The notes beneath the pieces are model-generated. The model saw nothing but the letters and a program-made list of their open reading frames with translations, was not told where the DNA came from and searched no databases. DNA of 64,000 bases from Tsuneonella mangrovi (GTDB lineage: Bacteria > Pseudomonadota > Alphaproteobacteria > Sphingomonadales > Sphingomonadaceae), in the NCBI RefSeq assembly GCF_002269345.1, contig NZ_CP022889.1, forward strand, positions 1,550,001 through 1,614,000, given 5' to 3'. Position 1 is the stretch's first letter, and each line of letters opens with the position of its first letter. Made by a program: the position numbers and the translations under genes. Below, piece after piece: positions 26,395 to 36,376 of this stretch.

Positions 26395-26964
26395 TTAGCC
26401 ACGAACTTCGCTGCTACCGAGGTATCGGTCGGTCGTGCGGATCGGCAGCCCGTCGATGCTGCGGTTGCGGCCCTGTTGCTTGGCCACCCAGGCATCGGGA
26501 TCGGTCCGCGCGTGATGCTTCACCAGCGTATCGCGCTCGCGCTCGAACGCCATGAACGGAACGCCATAGCCGCAACTGGTCTGCACCGTCTCGACCGCGA
26601 TCTCGAAGATCTGGCGAGTGCCGGGCAGGATCGTGAAATGCGCGGCCAGTTCGCCCCAGTCGGCATCTTGTGGAAGTACCGCGCGGCCCCGGCCATAAAT
26701 CCGCAGGATCCGCGCGGGCTGGACGAAGTTGCACACCATCAGCGTAATCCGATCGCTGACCGCAAGGTGCGCATTGGTCTCGTTGCCGGAACCGGCAAGG
26801 TCGAGATAGCCGACCCGCTTGGGTCCGAGCACCCGCAGCGCATCGTAACCCTTGGGGCTGAGGTTGACCCGGCCATCCGGCGCAGCAGTTGCCACGAAGA
26901 ACACCGGCTGCGCGGCGATCATCGCCACATGGTCATCGCTCAATGCGTCGTAGAAGTCGGCCAT
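26395..26964 (-). CDS. Pyridoxamine 5'-phosphate oxidase-fold flavoprotein
   Basis: 189 aa. It is a split-barrel FMN-binding family member with FFVATAAPDGRVNLSPKGYD near the N-terminus, followed by VGYLDLAGSGNETNAHLAV and ITLMVCNFVQPARILRIYGRG. This is the subgroup of PNPOx-like proteins annotated as general flavoproteins, not PdxH (no substrate-binding C-terminal signature). It lies between the M1 peptidase and the EEP hydrolase, all on the minus strand. Likely redox or F420/FMN-linked, inferred only. Confidence 0.85.
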   Translation of the reverse strand: MADFYDALSDDHVAMIAAQPVFFVATAAPDGRVNLSPKGYDALRVLGPKRVGYLDLAGSGNETNAHLAVSDRITLMVCNFVQPARILRIYGRGRAVLPQDADWGELAAHFTILPGTRQIFEIAVETVQTSCGYGVPFMAFERERDTLVKHHARTDPDAWVAKQQGRNRSIDGLPIRTTDRYLGSSEVRG

Positions 26965-27016
26965 CGGCCGGCAGGTCTAGGCGCGAACGCCCGACCTGCC
27001 AAGCCTGTGCCGGGCC

Positions 27017-29683
27017 TCAGTCGAGCTTGTCGACCGCCGCCTTGACCTCCGCCCCGCGCGCTTCCTTGAGAGCGGCGCAGTTGCGGATACGTTCGATCGT
27101 TCGCTCCAGCGTCAGCGCGCCCGGGGTGTTAGCGAAGACCGGCCGGAAGGTCGCTGCAATCTCGTCAGCCTTTTCGGCCGAACAGAACCCGCCGAGCACC
27201 GAAGGTACGCCGCGCGCGAGGAAGATGCCGGACGTGCCCTTGAGCATTCCGGCGAGGTTCTTCGTCAGCCATTCGTAGCCGATGTCGCGGGTCTTTTCGT
27301 TTCGGGCGATCCCAAGCTTGAGGAAAAGCTTCTCGGTCTCGCGCATCCGCGGATCGTTGAAGTCGTTGAGCGCCCAGTTTGCGATATCCTTGTTGCCTGA
27401 ATCGGCGATCGCACCGCCCGCCGCCGGGCGGAACATGGGATCGTCGCTGGCCACCGCCCGTTCGGCCAGGTCCTTCGCTGCCGGGAGGCCGCCCGCCTGG
27501 ATGTAGGCATCGAGCGCATCGCTCAGGTAAGATGGATCGAGCGCTGCCTTGTCGCCACCCAGATACGCCTTGGCCGCCGCAACGAGCTTGGCATCGATTT
27601 CCTTGTCGTGTGCAAATACGAGACGCCCAACCATCCGCTGGCGGCGCTGCTGGACGTCCGGGTTTTCTTTCACGTAGGCACCGGCGCGCGGATCGAAGCC
27701 AAGCTTCGCCAGGTCCTGCCGGGCGATCGAGCCCATCCAGTTCCGCAGCTTGCCTTCCTCGGCTTCATCGAGCACGCCCGACGACTGCATCCATCCAAGA
27801 CCACTGAATGCGGTTCCATACGCGAACGGGTCGGGATTCTTGGCAAGCTTCTCAGCCAGCGCGAACACCTGGGCAACACTGGCCCGGCCGGCGCGGAAGC
27901 TGGCATCGAGGCTGTCGGCGGTTGCCAGCGCCTCTGCCGAACCCAGGGTATCGGCGCTTGCGATAAGCTCGTTCCATTCAGCTTTCGGTAGCTCGAAGCG
28001 ATAGTAACCGGTGCCGCCGGCATTGGGCATCAACGCCCCGCTGCCAGGCAATGCGAATGCCATACTCTTATCATTCAGCAGGTGGCACTCACGGTTATCC
28101 CCATGGCGCATGCACACCGGCACGCCCCAGGTCTCCGGATCGGATTCGACTCCGATCGCCCGGTAACGGCTCTGGCTTACCGTGTACTGGCCGTTCGATC
28201 CGGCAACGGTGATCAGCGGCACGCCTTGCTGGTCGGTGAAGCTCTGCATCGCCTGCGTGATTCGCGGGTCACCCGCCTGCTTCGCCATTGCGGAGAAGAA
28301 ATCGGTGCTGGTTGCGTTGCCATAGCGATGTGCCGCCATGTACTTGCGGACGCCGTCGCGGAAATTGTTCTTGCCGAGGAACGCCGCAATCATCGAAACG
28401 ACATGTCCGCCCTTGCCGTATGTAATCGTATCGAACGCCGAATCGACCTGGTCGTTGGTGTTGATCGCCTGGTGGATCGGACGGCCGACGGTAAGCTCGT
28501 CGGTATCCATCGCGCCGAACCCTTCGGCCAGAGCACCTTCGCCGATCTTGAGGTCCGGGCGCCATTCGCCGCCGATGGTGAAGCCCATCCAGTTGGCGAA
28601 GCTTTCGTTGAGCCAGATGTCGTCCCACCAAGTCGGCGTAACCATGTCGCCGAACCACTGGTGCGACAGCTCGTGCGCAACGACCATGCCGAATACCTGC
28701 TGCTGCCGGACCGGTGCATTCTTGTCGAGAATGATGATGTTGTCGTTGTAGAGGTCGGCCCCGGCATTCTCCATCGCTCCGCCCATCAGCGGCGAAGTGA
28801 TCTGGTCAAGCTTGGGGAACGGGAACGCCTGCCCGAAATAAGCCTCCAGGTGCGCGACGATCGGCTTGGTATTATCGAGCGCGAACTGCATATTTTCGGC
28901 GTTGGTCTGGGGCGTGACGATCCGCAGCGGCAGCGGCTCGCTTCGCTCGGGCGTCGGCGGAACCTCGCCCTTGAGCACCGCGAACGGGCCCGACATCATT
29001 GCCACCAGGTAAGTGGGCAGCGGGAGGGTCGGCGCGAAGCGGTGGACCTGCCAACCGTCCTCGAGCGTGTTCGACACTTCCGGCGCGTTGCTCACCGCAG
29101 TTTCGCCGGGAGGGGTGCGGATCGTCAGCGTGAACGGCACTTTGTAGCCCGGTTGGTCGAAGCCGGGGAACGCAGCGCGGGCATCGATCGATTCGAACTG
29201 GCTCCAGCCGTACCATTTGCCACCGATCTGGGCGTGGAACAGGCCGCTGGCATTGCCTTGGTAACGGCCGGTGTAGGCAAATGAGAGCGTCGCTTTCCCG
29301 GCCGGCAGCTCGCCGTCGAACACGACGCGGGCGACGCCGGTCGGATCGAGGTCGTGCCAGGTGCCGGTGTAGGTCTTGCCGTCGACAGTCGCTGTGACCT
29401 TGCTCATCGTGAGATGGCGACCGTTGAGATCGATAAACGTCGTCGGCTTGGCGATCGTCACGTCGATATCGGTGTGGCCCGAAAAGCCATCCTTCGACGG
29501 ATCGAAACTGGTGTCGATACGATAAGCCGAAGGCACCACGGCGTCGCTCAGCTTCCCGTGCGGAACCGGCGCGAGTGCAACGACCGCCGTATCGGCTGTA
29601 TCTGCATCGGCGGCCCAAACCGAGGCGGGCTGGAACAACACAGCTCCGGCGAGCAGAGTGGCGGCGATCAATTTATGGCGCAT
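27017..29683 (-). CDS. M1-family zinc aminopeptidase, secreted (copy 1)
   Basis: 888 aa with signal peptide MRHKLIAATLLAGAVLFQPASVWA. An N-terminal beta-saddle domain leads to the catalytic domain with exopeptidase motif GGAMENAG (~residues 305-312) and zinc site HELSHQWFGDMVTPTWWDD with the distal Glu in WLNESFANW (~335-360). The C-terminal ERAP1-like helical domain fills the rest. It removes N-terminal residues from peptides in the periplasm. It stands head to head with a second M1 gene across 294 bases, and the PNPOx gene follows downstream. Confidence 0.94.
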   Translation of the reverse strand: MRHKLIAATLLAGAVLFQPASVWAADADTADTAVVALAPVPHGKLSDAVVPSAYRIDTSFDPSKDGFSGHTDIDVTIAKPTTFIDLNGRHLTMSKVTATVDGKTYTGTWHDLDPTGVARVVFDGELPAGKATLSFAYTGRYQGNASGLFHAQIGGKWYGWSQFESIDARAAFPGFDQPGYKVPFTLTIRTPPGETAVSNAPEVSNTLEDGWQVHRFAPTLPLPTYLVAMMSGPFAVLKGEVPPTPERSEPLPLRIVTPQTNAENMQFALDNTKPIVAHLEAYFGQAFPFPKLDQITSPLMGGAMENAGADLYNDNIIILDKNAPVRQQQVFGMVVAHELSHQWFGDMVTPTWWDDIWLNESFANWMGFTIGGEWRPDLKIGEGALAEGFGAMDTDELTVGRPIHQAINTNDQVDSAFDTITYGKGGHVVSMIAAFLGKNNFRDGVRKYMAAHRYGNATSTDFFSAMAKQAGDPRITQAMQSFTDQQGVPLITVAGSNGQYTVSQSRYRAIGVESDPETWGVPVCMRHGDNRECHLLNDKSMAFALPGSGALMPNAGGTGYYRFELPKAEWNELIASADTLGSAEALATADSLDASFRAGRASVAQVFALAEKLAKNPDPFAYGTAFSGLGWMQSSGVLDEAEEGKLRNWMGSIARQDLAKLGFDPRAGAYVKENPDVQQRRQRMVGRLVFAHDKEIDAKLVAAAKAYLGGDKAALDPSYLSDALDAYIQAGGLPAAKDLAERAVASDDPMFRPAAGGAIADSGNKDIANWALNDFNDPRMRETEKLFLKLGIARNEKTRDIGYEWLTKNLAGMLKGTSGIFLARGVPSVLGGFCSAEKADEIAATFRPVFANTPGALTLERTIERIRNCAALKEARGAEVKAAVDKLD

Positions 29684-29977
29684 GAAAATAGACCCCTGTC
29701 TTTGGCAACCTTCTATCGGCGGCGTTCAACCGCAAAGACTGCAAGGCAGCAAGCCATCGCTCGCCCGAACACGCAACGAATTCGACAAACGACATGCCAA
29801 AACCGTTTAGCGCATCAATCGCCAACACAGGCTTCGTAGCGATCGAACAACAGCTTATCCGTATCGTCAGGGAAGTCGCCGCTCGATAATCATACGACAC
29901 TCGTCGAAATGTCTCGCCAGCCACCCGGGGCGAACGCTACTCACCCGCCCGCCTACACCAAGGGGGATTTTCACTGT

Positions 29978-32665
29978 ATGTTTCGTTTCGGTCTTGCCAT
30001 CACTACCAGCGCCTTGTTGCTTGCCGGTTGCGCCACGGTCCCTGTTGCCGATCATGTATCGGCCGCTCCGCCCGCGATGGCGGCGACCCCGCTTGCGGCC
30101 GACACCCCTTCCCAGCTTCCGCGCACCGCTGCGCCGAGCCACTATGCCATCCAGATCACACCCGATGCGAAGAACCTAACCTTTGCCGCCCAGTCGGCAG
30201 TAGACCTGTCGGTGTTCGAGCCGACCGACACGATCGTGCTCAACGCCCGCGACCTCAACATCACCGAGGCAAGGCTGGTCAAGGAAGGCGCGCAGGACGC
30301 GGTTCCCGTTTCGATCAGCCTCGACAAGGCGAGCCAGACCGTCACCTTCACAGCCGACAGGAAGATTGAACCGGGCAACTACACGCTCTCGACCACTTAC
30401 ACCGGCACGATCAATACGCAGGCCAACGGCCTGTTCGCGCTCGACTACCCCGACAAGCGCGATGGCAGCAAAAAGCGCGCGCTATTCACCCAGTTCGAAG
30501 CCCCCGATGCGCGCCGTTTCGTGCCGAGCTTCGACGAACCGAGCTACAAAGCGACCTTCGATCTCAGCGCGATCGTCCCGAGCGGCCTGATGGCGGTCAG
30601 CAACATGCCGATCGCCACGTCTGACGATCTTGGCGACGGCACCAAGAAAGTCACATTCGACACCAGCCCGAAAATGAGTAGCTACCTGCTGTTCTTCGGC
30701 TTGGGCGATTTCGAACGCGGCACCATGCCGGCTATGCCCGGTGTCGAAGCGGGGATCGTCGCACCAGCGGGAAGCGGCAGCCAGAAGGATTTCGCGCTGA
30801 AATCGCTCGCGCCTCTGATCCCATTCTATTCCGATTATTTTGGCCAGAAGTATCCCCTGCCCAAGATCGACAATATCGCGGGCCCCGGTCAGTCGCAGTT
30901 CTTCGGCGCAATGGAAAACTGGGGTGCGGTATTCACCTTCGAACGGATCCTGCTCGACGATCCCCGGATTACCAGCGCGGGCACTCGCCGCCGGATATAC
31001 GAAACGCAGGCGCACGAAGTCGCTCACCAATGGTTCGGCGATCTCGTCACCATGGCGTGGTGGGACGACCTGTGGCTGAATGAAGGGTTCGCCAGCTGGA
31101 TGGAAACGAAGGCGACCAATCACTTCCATCCCGAATGGTATCCGATGCTCGGCCGCGTCGGCGGGCGCGAAGCGGCGATGGGGCTCGACAGCTTCAAGAC
31201 CACCCACCCGATCGTTCAAAAAATTCGCACCGTCGAACAGACCAACCAGGCATTCGACACGATCACTTACCAGAAAGGTGAAGCGGTCATCTCCATGCTG
31301 GAGGCCTATGCCACTCCGCAAGTGTGGCAAAAGGGGCTGCAGCGCTACATGGCGGAGCACAAGTACGCCAACGCCAGGACTGGCCAACTGTGGGCGGCGG
31401 TCGAGGAGGCAGGTGCGACCGGCCTTACCGGCATCGCCGAGGATTTTACCACCAAGCCCGGCGTGCCGCTGGTCGAAGTGACCGGCGAGACCTGCACCGA
31501 CGGCAAGACGACGCTTGCGCTGTCCCAGAGCCAGTTCAGCAACGATGACCGGCAAGGTGTCGCCGCCAGCCCGCAAGGCTGGCGCATCCCGCTGTTCGTC
31601 TCGACCGTGGGTGGCGAACCCGTCCGCCAGGTGATGGATGGCAAGACCGCCACCGTCACTGTCGATGGATGCGGCGCGACGCTCGTGAATGCCGGACAGC
31701 TGGGCTACTATCGCACGCTCTACCCGGCCGCCATGCTCGCCACCCTCAAGGACGCGGTGCCGCAGATGAAGCCGATCGACCAGCTCGGCCTGATGCGCGA
31801 CCAGCTCGCGCTGTCGTCCGCCGGATACCAGGCCTTTGCACCCTCGCTCGACCTGCTGCGCGCATTGCCGGGAGACGCCAACCCGGTGGTCGCGGCCAAT
31901 GCGGTAGGGATATATGCGGGCATGTACGAAACACTCGACGGCGATGCGGCGGCACAGGCGAAGATCGCCGGCCTCGCTTCGAGCCAATTCGGCGCGCGCT
32001 TGCAGCAGCTTGGTTTCAGCCCCATCGCCGGGGAGCCACTGGTCGACGACAGCCTGCGCTCGACACTGATTTCCAACCTTGGGGCGATGGGCGACCAGAA
32101 GGTGGCCTCAGAAGCCAGCCGCCTGTTTGCTGAGCTACAGACCGACCCGACCGCGCTCGACGGGCCCCTCAAGACCACTTGGCTATCGATCATCGCGAAG
32201 AACGCTTCCGCCGACCAGTGGGAGCAAATCCTGAAACTGGCCCGCACTTCGAACAGCGCGGTCGAAAAGGCGACGTACTATTCGCTGCTGGGCAGGGCGA
32301 AGGACAAGGTACTGGCACAAAAGGCGCTAGACCTCGCGCTGACGAGCGAGCCAGGGGCGACAACCAGTGCCGGAATCATCGCTTCGGTGGCAGGCGAGAA
32401 CCCCGACATGGCGGTCGATTTCTTCCTCGCCAACCAGGAGAAGATCAAGCCACTGGTCGACGATTCGGCTCGCGCACGATACTTTGCCCGACTGGCCAGC
32501 GGATCGAAGGATCCGGCGATGATCGGCAAACTGGAAAGCTACGTCAAGACGGTCACGCCAGACCAGGCCAAGCCGCTTGTGATGGTGATCGGCTTCCTCA
32601 AGCAGGCCGCAATCAGCCGCCCGCGCTCGATCGCTAGCATCAAGGAATGGCTGGCGACGCAATAA
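29978..32665 (+). CDS. M1-family zinc aminopeptidase, lipoprotein (copy 2)
   Basis: 895 aa from ATG 29978, behind AGGGGG. The N-terminus is a lipoprotein signal (FGLAITTSALLLAGCATV, lipobox LAGC), so the enzyme should be membrane-anchored. Motifs: FFGAMENWGAVFTF and the zinc site HEVAHQWFGDLVTMAWWDD followed by LWLNEGFASWME. C-terminal ERAP1_C helical repeats complete it. It resembles copy 1 in architecture but differs in targeting (lipid anchor versus cleaved signal). A terminator follows the stop. Confidence 0.94.
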   Translation: MFRFGLAITTSALLLAGCATVPVADHVSAAPPAMAATPLAADTPSQLPRTAAPSHYAIQITPDAKNLTFAAQSAVDLSVFEPTDTIVLNARDLNITEARLVKEGAQDAVPVSISLDKASQTVTFTADRKIEPGNYTLSTTYTGTINTQANGLFALDYPDKRDGSKKRALFTQFEAPDARRFVPSFDEPSYKATFDLSAIVPSGLMAVSNMPIATSDDLGDGTKKVTFDTSPKMSSYLLFFGLGDFERGTMPAMPGVEAGIVAPAGSGSQKDFALKSLAPLIPFYSDYFGQKYPLPKIDNIAGPGQSQFFGAMENWGAVFTFERILLDDPRITSAGTRRRIYETQAHEVAHQWFGDLVTMAWWDDLWLNEGFASWMETKATNHFHPEWYPMLGRVGGREAAMGLDSFKTTHPIVQKIRTVEQTNQAFDTITYQKGEAVISMLEAYATPQVWQKGLQRYMAEHKYANARTGQLWAAVEEAGATGLTGIAEDFTTKPGVPLVEVTGETCTDGKTTLALSQSQFSNDDRQGVAASPQGWRIPLFVSTVGGEPVRQVMDGKTATVTVDGCGATLVNAGQLGYYRTLYPAAMLATLKDAVPQMKPIDQLGLMRDQLALSSAGYQAFAPSLDLLRALPGDANPVVAANAVGIYAGMYETLDGDAAAQAKIAGLASSQFGARLQQLGFSPIAGEPLVDDSLRSTLISNLGAMGDQKVASEASRLFAELQTDPTALDGPLKTTWLSIIAKNASADQWEQILKLARTSNSAVEKATYYSLLGRAKDKVLAQKALDLALTSEPGATTSAGIIASVAGENPDMAVDFFLANQEKIKPLVDDSARARYFARLASGSKDPAMIGKLESYVKTVTPDQAKPLVMVIGFLKQAAISRPRSIASIKEWLATQ

Positions 32666-32690
32666 GCCACCGATTCAGACCGGAACCGAA

Positions 32691-32724
32691 GGCCCGACCC
32701 GGCCTGCGCAGCGGTCGGGCCTTT
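32691..32724 (+). terminator. Terminator after the lipoprotein M1 peptidase
   Basis: A 9-bp perfect stem, GGCCCGACC / GGTCGGGCC (32691-32699 and 32713-32721), then TTTCG. It lies 26 bases past the stop. The rest of the 32666-32958 gap holds nothing else that I can identify. Confidence 0.8.
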
Positions 32725-32958
32725 CGTACGGGGCCTCGCCCGGCCAGACAAGCAAGCGATTCAGCACGAACATTCCTCCGGACAAAACCGGGCAACGCCT
32801 GCGCAGACGTTGCATATGCGGGTCTCTGGCGATAGCGCTCAAGCTGGTTGATCGGATCGGGCCACCGGGTGCATGGCTTTCTCACGGGCAAGACCTGTCA
32901 GGTGGCGAGGACGATCACATCGAAACAGGGCTGATCAGTCGAAGACGGGGAGCGGAAC

Positions 32959-33801
32959 ATGACCGATAACGAACCGGCCGGAGAGGTCGACGTCACCAAG
33001 GCCTGGCAAGCGACGCAGGATCAGAAGGGCGCCGCCACACGGCTTCGCATCTTCGCCGCGATTGCCTGGGTGCTGGCCATCGGGGTCGAGATCGCCGGTA
33101 TTGTCATGCTCAAACAGCACAAGTTCGACCACGGCAACATGGCACTGCTCATCGGCATCCTGGTGGTAATCGCGGTCTTCGCGATCGGCGGCAACCTGAT
33201 GTGGAAGGCCGCCAACCGGCACGATCCTGCCAGCAAGGCCGAAGGGTTCCGGTTCTTCGTCCAGAACCAGCTGGGAGCGATCATCACCCTCATCGCATTC
33301 CTGCCGCTGATCGTGCTGATCTTCCTCGACAAGGACATGGACCCCAAGAACAAGAAGATCGCCGGGGGCGTCGGAGTCGTGCTGGCATTGCTGGCGACCG
33401 TAATCGGCGTCGATTTCAAGCCGCCGTCGGTCGAGCAGTACACGCAGGACATGAACGAATGCGCAGCGCAGATCAAATCGGGCCAACCGACCACTGCCTG
33501 TTCGCCTGCGGTCGCTGCGCAAGCAAAGGACATCGCCCGCGATTCACAAACCGTGGCCGATGCGACCAAGTCCGCGCAGAACCCGATGGGGCAAGACGTG
33601 GTCTATTGGATCGCGCCTGAAAACGGTGCCAAGACGTCCTCAATTCCGCACGTCTTCCATCTGTGCGCCGACGTAACCCCGCTCAAGGGCAAGACCGTAA
33701 ATCACGGCTCGGTCACCGAGGCCTATGCGGAGAACGCGACCCGGATCACCAAGCAGATCCCGATGGAGCAGAAGCAATGCGGGCTCACTCCCGCGCAGTG
33801 A
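32959..33801 (+). CDS. Uncharacterised multi-span membrane protein
   Basis: 280 aa, ATG 32959 with GGGGAG seven bases before it. Four membrane helices are visible: residues ~29-51 (IFAAIAWVLAIGVEIAGIVM), ~59-80 (MALLIGILVVIAVFAIGGNLM), ~108-123 and ~134-150. A soluble C-terminal region with CAAQIKSGQPTTACSPAV (possible disulfide), HLCADVTPLKG and a final QKQCGLTP carries the remaining cysteines. I do not recognise the family. It is a single-gene unit between a terminator and the pabB-pabC gene. Confidence 0.75.
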   Translation: MTDNEPAGEVDVTKAWQATQDQKGAATRLRIFAAIAWVLAIGVEIAGIVMLKQHKFDHGNMALLIGILVVIAVFAIGGNLMWKAANRHDPASKAEGFRFFVQNQLGAIITLIAFLPLIVLIFLDKDMDPKNKKIAGGVGVVLALLATVIGVDFKPPSVEQYTQDMNECAAQIKSGQPTTACSPAVAAQAKDIARDSQTVADATKSAQNPMGQDVVYWIAPENGAKTSSIPHVFHLCADVTPLKGKTVNHGSVTEAYAENATRITKQIPMEQKQCGLTPAQ

Positions 33802-33929
33802 ACCGACCTCTCGTCGTCCGGGATATTCGCTAACGGGCTGGCTGCAGCACCCCCTGACCTCGGGGAACGTAGTCGCCAGCCCCGGGCAGCACCCTCGACT
33901 TGCGCGCCGGAGCGGCTAAGGCAGGGCCG

Positions 33930-35729
33930 ATGGGAGAGCGTAGCCCCTTCGTTTTGCTCGACGATGCCCGCGAAAGCGGTGCCGCCGACGCGCGCTACTT
34001 CGCCGCGCCATCGCGCGTGTTCGTGGCGCACCGGGCGAGCGAGGTCGCAGAGACGCTCGCCGCCGCAGATGCCGCGCGGATCGAGGGCGAGGGCACTTTG
34101 GCGGGTTACATCGCGTATGAGGCAGGGCTGGCGCTCGAACAACGACTGGTGCCACTGGCCGACAGACGCACCGGCGCAGCAGGTCCGCTGGTGTGGCTCG
34201 GCCTGTTCAGCGAAGGCGAGACGATCCCGGCAAGCGAAATGCCCGAATGGCTCGCTGCGCGTTCCGATGGCACCGCCAGCCTCGGCCCGCTCGACCCGCA
34301 AATCTCGCCGGGCGGATATGTCGCAGCGTTCGAAGCGCTCGAGGAAGCGATTCGTGCAGGCGACATCTACCAGGCGAACCTGACATTCCCGCTCGCCGGC
34401 AGCGTCCGCGGCGATCCGCTGGCGCTCTACGCTGCGCTGCGTTCGTCCGCCCGGGCCGGTTACGGCGGCGTAATTTTCGACGGACAGCACTGGCTACTCA
34501 GCCTGTCACCCGAATTGTTCGTATCGCTCAGGGACGGCACTGCGAAGGTCAAGCCGATGAAGGGCACCCGCCCGCGCGGCAGCGACGCAGCGAAGGACCG
34601 CGTGCTGGCCGAAGACCTCAGGACTTCGGTCAAGGACAAGGCCGAGAACCTGATGATCGTCGACCTGATGCGCAACGACCTCAGCCGCGTGGCGGAACCC
34701 GGGAGCGTCGCGGTCGATGCCCCGTTCGCAGTCGAAAGCTATCCGACGGTCCACCAGATGGTTTCGACGGTCCATGCCCGGCTCGCTCGCGGCAAAGGCG
34801 CGATGGACCTTGTCCGCGCGCTGTTTCCTTGCGGCTCGATCACCGGCGCGCCGAAGATCCGCGCGATGGAGCTGATCGACGCAGTCGAGCGCGACGCGCG
34901 CGGGGCGTATTGCGGGGCGATCGGGCGGATCGGGCCAGACGGCGATGCAGCATTCAACGTCGCGATCCGCACCTTGCGCCTGACCGAGATCGAGAACGGC
35001 CACGGCACCGCAGTGCTCGGTGTCGGCTCGGCAATTGTTGCCGACAGCGAAGCGATGCCCGAATGGCGAGAAAGCGTGCTGAAGGGCGATTTCGCGCGCC
35101 GCGAAGCGGGCGGCTTCGACCTGCTCGAAGCGATGCGGTTCGATCCCGAAGAGGGCATCCCGTTGCTCGAGCTGCACCTCGAACGGATCAAGGCGAGCGC
35201 GGCCGAACTGGGCTTTGCGTTTGACCGGCATGAAACCCGTAACCGCATCCAGGCGCTGTGTTTCGAGCTGGAGGCCCCGGCCAAACTGCGGTTGCGGCTC
35301 GCGCGCAGCGGTGCGACCGCGCTCGAAGCGCAGCCACTTGGCGACGCGGCGTTGCCGCGGCCGACGGTCTGCGCGGTACTTCCCCTGCCGGTCGGTGAAG
35401 TCGACTGGCGGCTGCGCCACAAGACCAGCGACCGGGGTTTCTACGAAGCGGCGCGCGAAGCGGCGCAAGCGGCAGGCGCGCACGAGGCACTGCTCATCCG
35501 CGACGACGGCCTGCTGACTGAAGCGTGCCATTCGAACCTGTTCGTCGAGCGTGACGGGATGCTGCTCACTCCTCCCGCCAGCCTCGGGTTGCTGCCCGGC
35601 GTACTGCGACGTTCGTTGATCGAGGAAGGCTCCGCACGGGAGTCGGAACTGACTATCGACGACCTGGCGAACGGGTTCCTGCTCGGCAATTCGGTGCGCG
35701 GACTGGTCCCGGCAAGGCTGCTGGCGTGA
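33930..35729 (+). CDS. pabB: Fused aminodeoxychorismate synthase (PabB) and aminodeoxychorismate lyase (PabC)
   Basis: 599 aa. Residues ~1-380 are the PabB chorismate-binding part: SLSPELFVSLRDG, KPMKGTRPRGSDAAKD, MIVDLMRNDLSRVAEPGSV and CGSITGAPKIRAMELID. Residues ~390-599 are a PLP fold-IV (PabC) part, with the likely PLP lysine in RHKTSDRGFYEAAR and EACHSNLFVERDG at the end. Together they make 4-aminobenzoate for folate from chorismate, with a glutaminase (PabA) encoded elsewhere. Start chosen at ATG 33930. The stop overlaps the next gene. Confidence 0.93.
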   Translation: MGERSPFVLLDDARESGAADARYFAAPSRVFVAHRASEVAETLAAADAARIEGEGTLAGYIAYEAGLALEQRLVPLADRRTGAAGPLVWLGLFSEGETIPASEMPEWLAARSDGTASLGPLDPQISPGGYVAAFEALEEAIRAGDIYQANLTFPLAGSVRGDPLALYAALRSSARAGYGGVIFDGQHWLLSLSPELFVSLRDGTAKVKPMKGTRPRGSDAAKDRVLAEDLRTSVKDKAENLMIVDLMRNDLSRVAEPGSVAVDAPFAVESYPTVHQMVSTVHARLARGKGAMDLVRALFPCGSITGAPKIRAMELIDAVERDARGAYCGAIGRIGPDGDAAFNVAIRTLRLTEIENGHGTAVLGVGSAIVADSEAMPEWRESVLKGDFARREAGGFDLLEAMRFDPEEGIPLLELHLERIKASAAELGFAFDRHETRNRIQALCFELEAPAKLRLRLARSGATALEAQPLGDAALPRPTVCAVLPLPVGEVDWRLRHKTSDRGFYEAAREAAQAAGAHEALLIRDDGLLTEACHSNLFVERDGMLLTPPASLGLLPGVLRRSLIEEGSARESELTIDDLANGFLLGNSVRGLVPARLLA

Positions 35730-36376
35730 TTCCGATCCTCTACGAAGACGGCGAAGCGTTGGTGATCGACAAGCCGGCGGGGCTACCGATCGAAACGCCG
35801 CGCGCGGGTGGCCCGGCATTGAGCGACCGGCTTGCGGAACTGCGGCTGGGCTTCCAGCGCGATCCGGTGCCGGTCCACCGGCTCGACACCGATACTTCGG
35901 GCTGTCTGCTGCTGGCTCGCAATCCCAAGGCGCTCAAGCGGTTCAACAAGGCGTTCGAAGACCGGTTGGTCGAAAAGCGCTACCTCGGCATTGTCGAAGG
36001 GACACCCAGCGGCGAAGAAGGCACGATCGAGCTGGCGCTCGCCAAGATCAGCTCGGCACAGGCCGGGTGGCGGATGATCCCGGCGAAGAAGGGCAAGCCC
36101 GCGATCACCCACTGGCGCGTGCTGGCGACAGCAGGCGGGGTGGCGCTGGTCGAGTTTCGCCCCGAGACCGGGCGGACCCACCAGATCAGGGTCCACGCCG
36201 CGTCCGGGCTCGGCACCCCGCTAGCGGGCGATCCGGTCTATGGCAGGCCGGGAACCGGCCCGCGCACGATGCTCCATGCCGCCGGGTTGACAGTGCCGCG
36301 CGATGGCAAGCCGCCGATCGTCGCAGTCTCTCCCTTGCCCAACGATTTCGCCCAGCTCGGCTTCGCGCATGAGTGA
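35726..36376 (+). CDS. RluA-family pseudouridine synthase
   Basis: 216 aa, GTG start overlapping the pabB stop. The catalytic Asp lies in VHRLDTDTSGCLLLAR, and the C-terminal RPETGRTHQIRVHAAS is the second family signature. The short form without an S4 domain is closest to RluA/TruC-like enzymes that modify 23S rRNA or tRNA uridines. The target is not assignable by eye. It is coupled to arfB downstream by an eight-base overlap. Confidence 0.9.
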   Translation: MIPILYEDGEALVIDKPAGLPIETPRAGGPALSDRLAELRLGFQRDPVPVHRLDTDTSGCLLLARNPKALKRFNKAFEDRLVEKRYLGIVEGTPSGEEGTIELALAKISSAQAGWRMIPAKKGKPAITHWRVLATAGGVALVEFRPETGRTHQIRVHAASGLGTPLAGDPVYGRPGTGPRTMLHAAGLTVPRDGKPPIVAVSPLPNDFAQLGFAHE

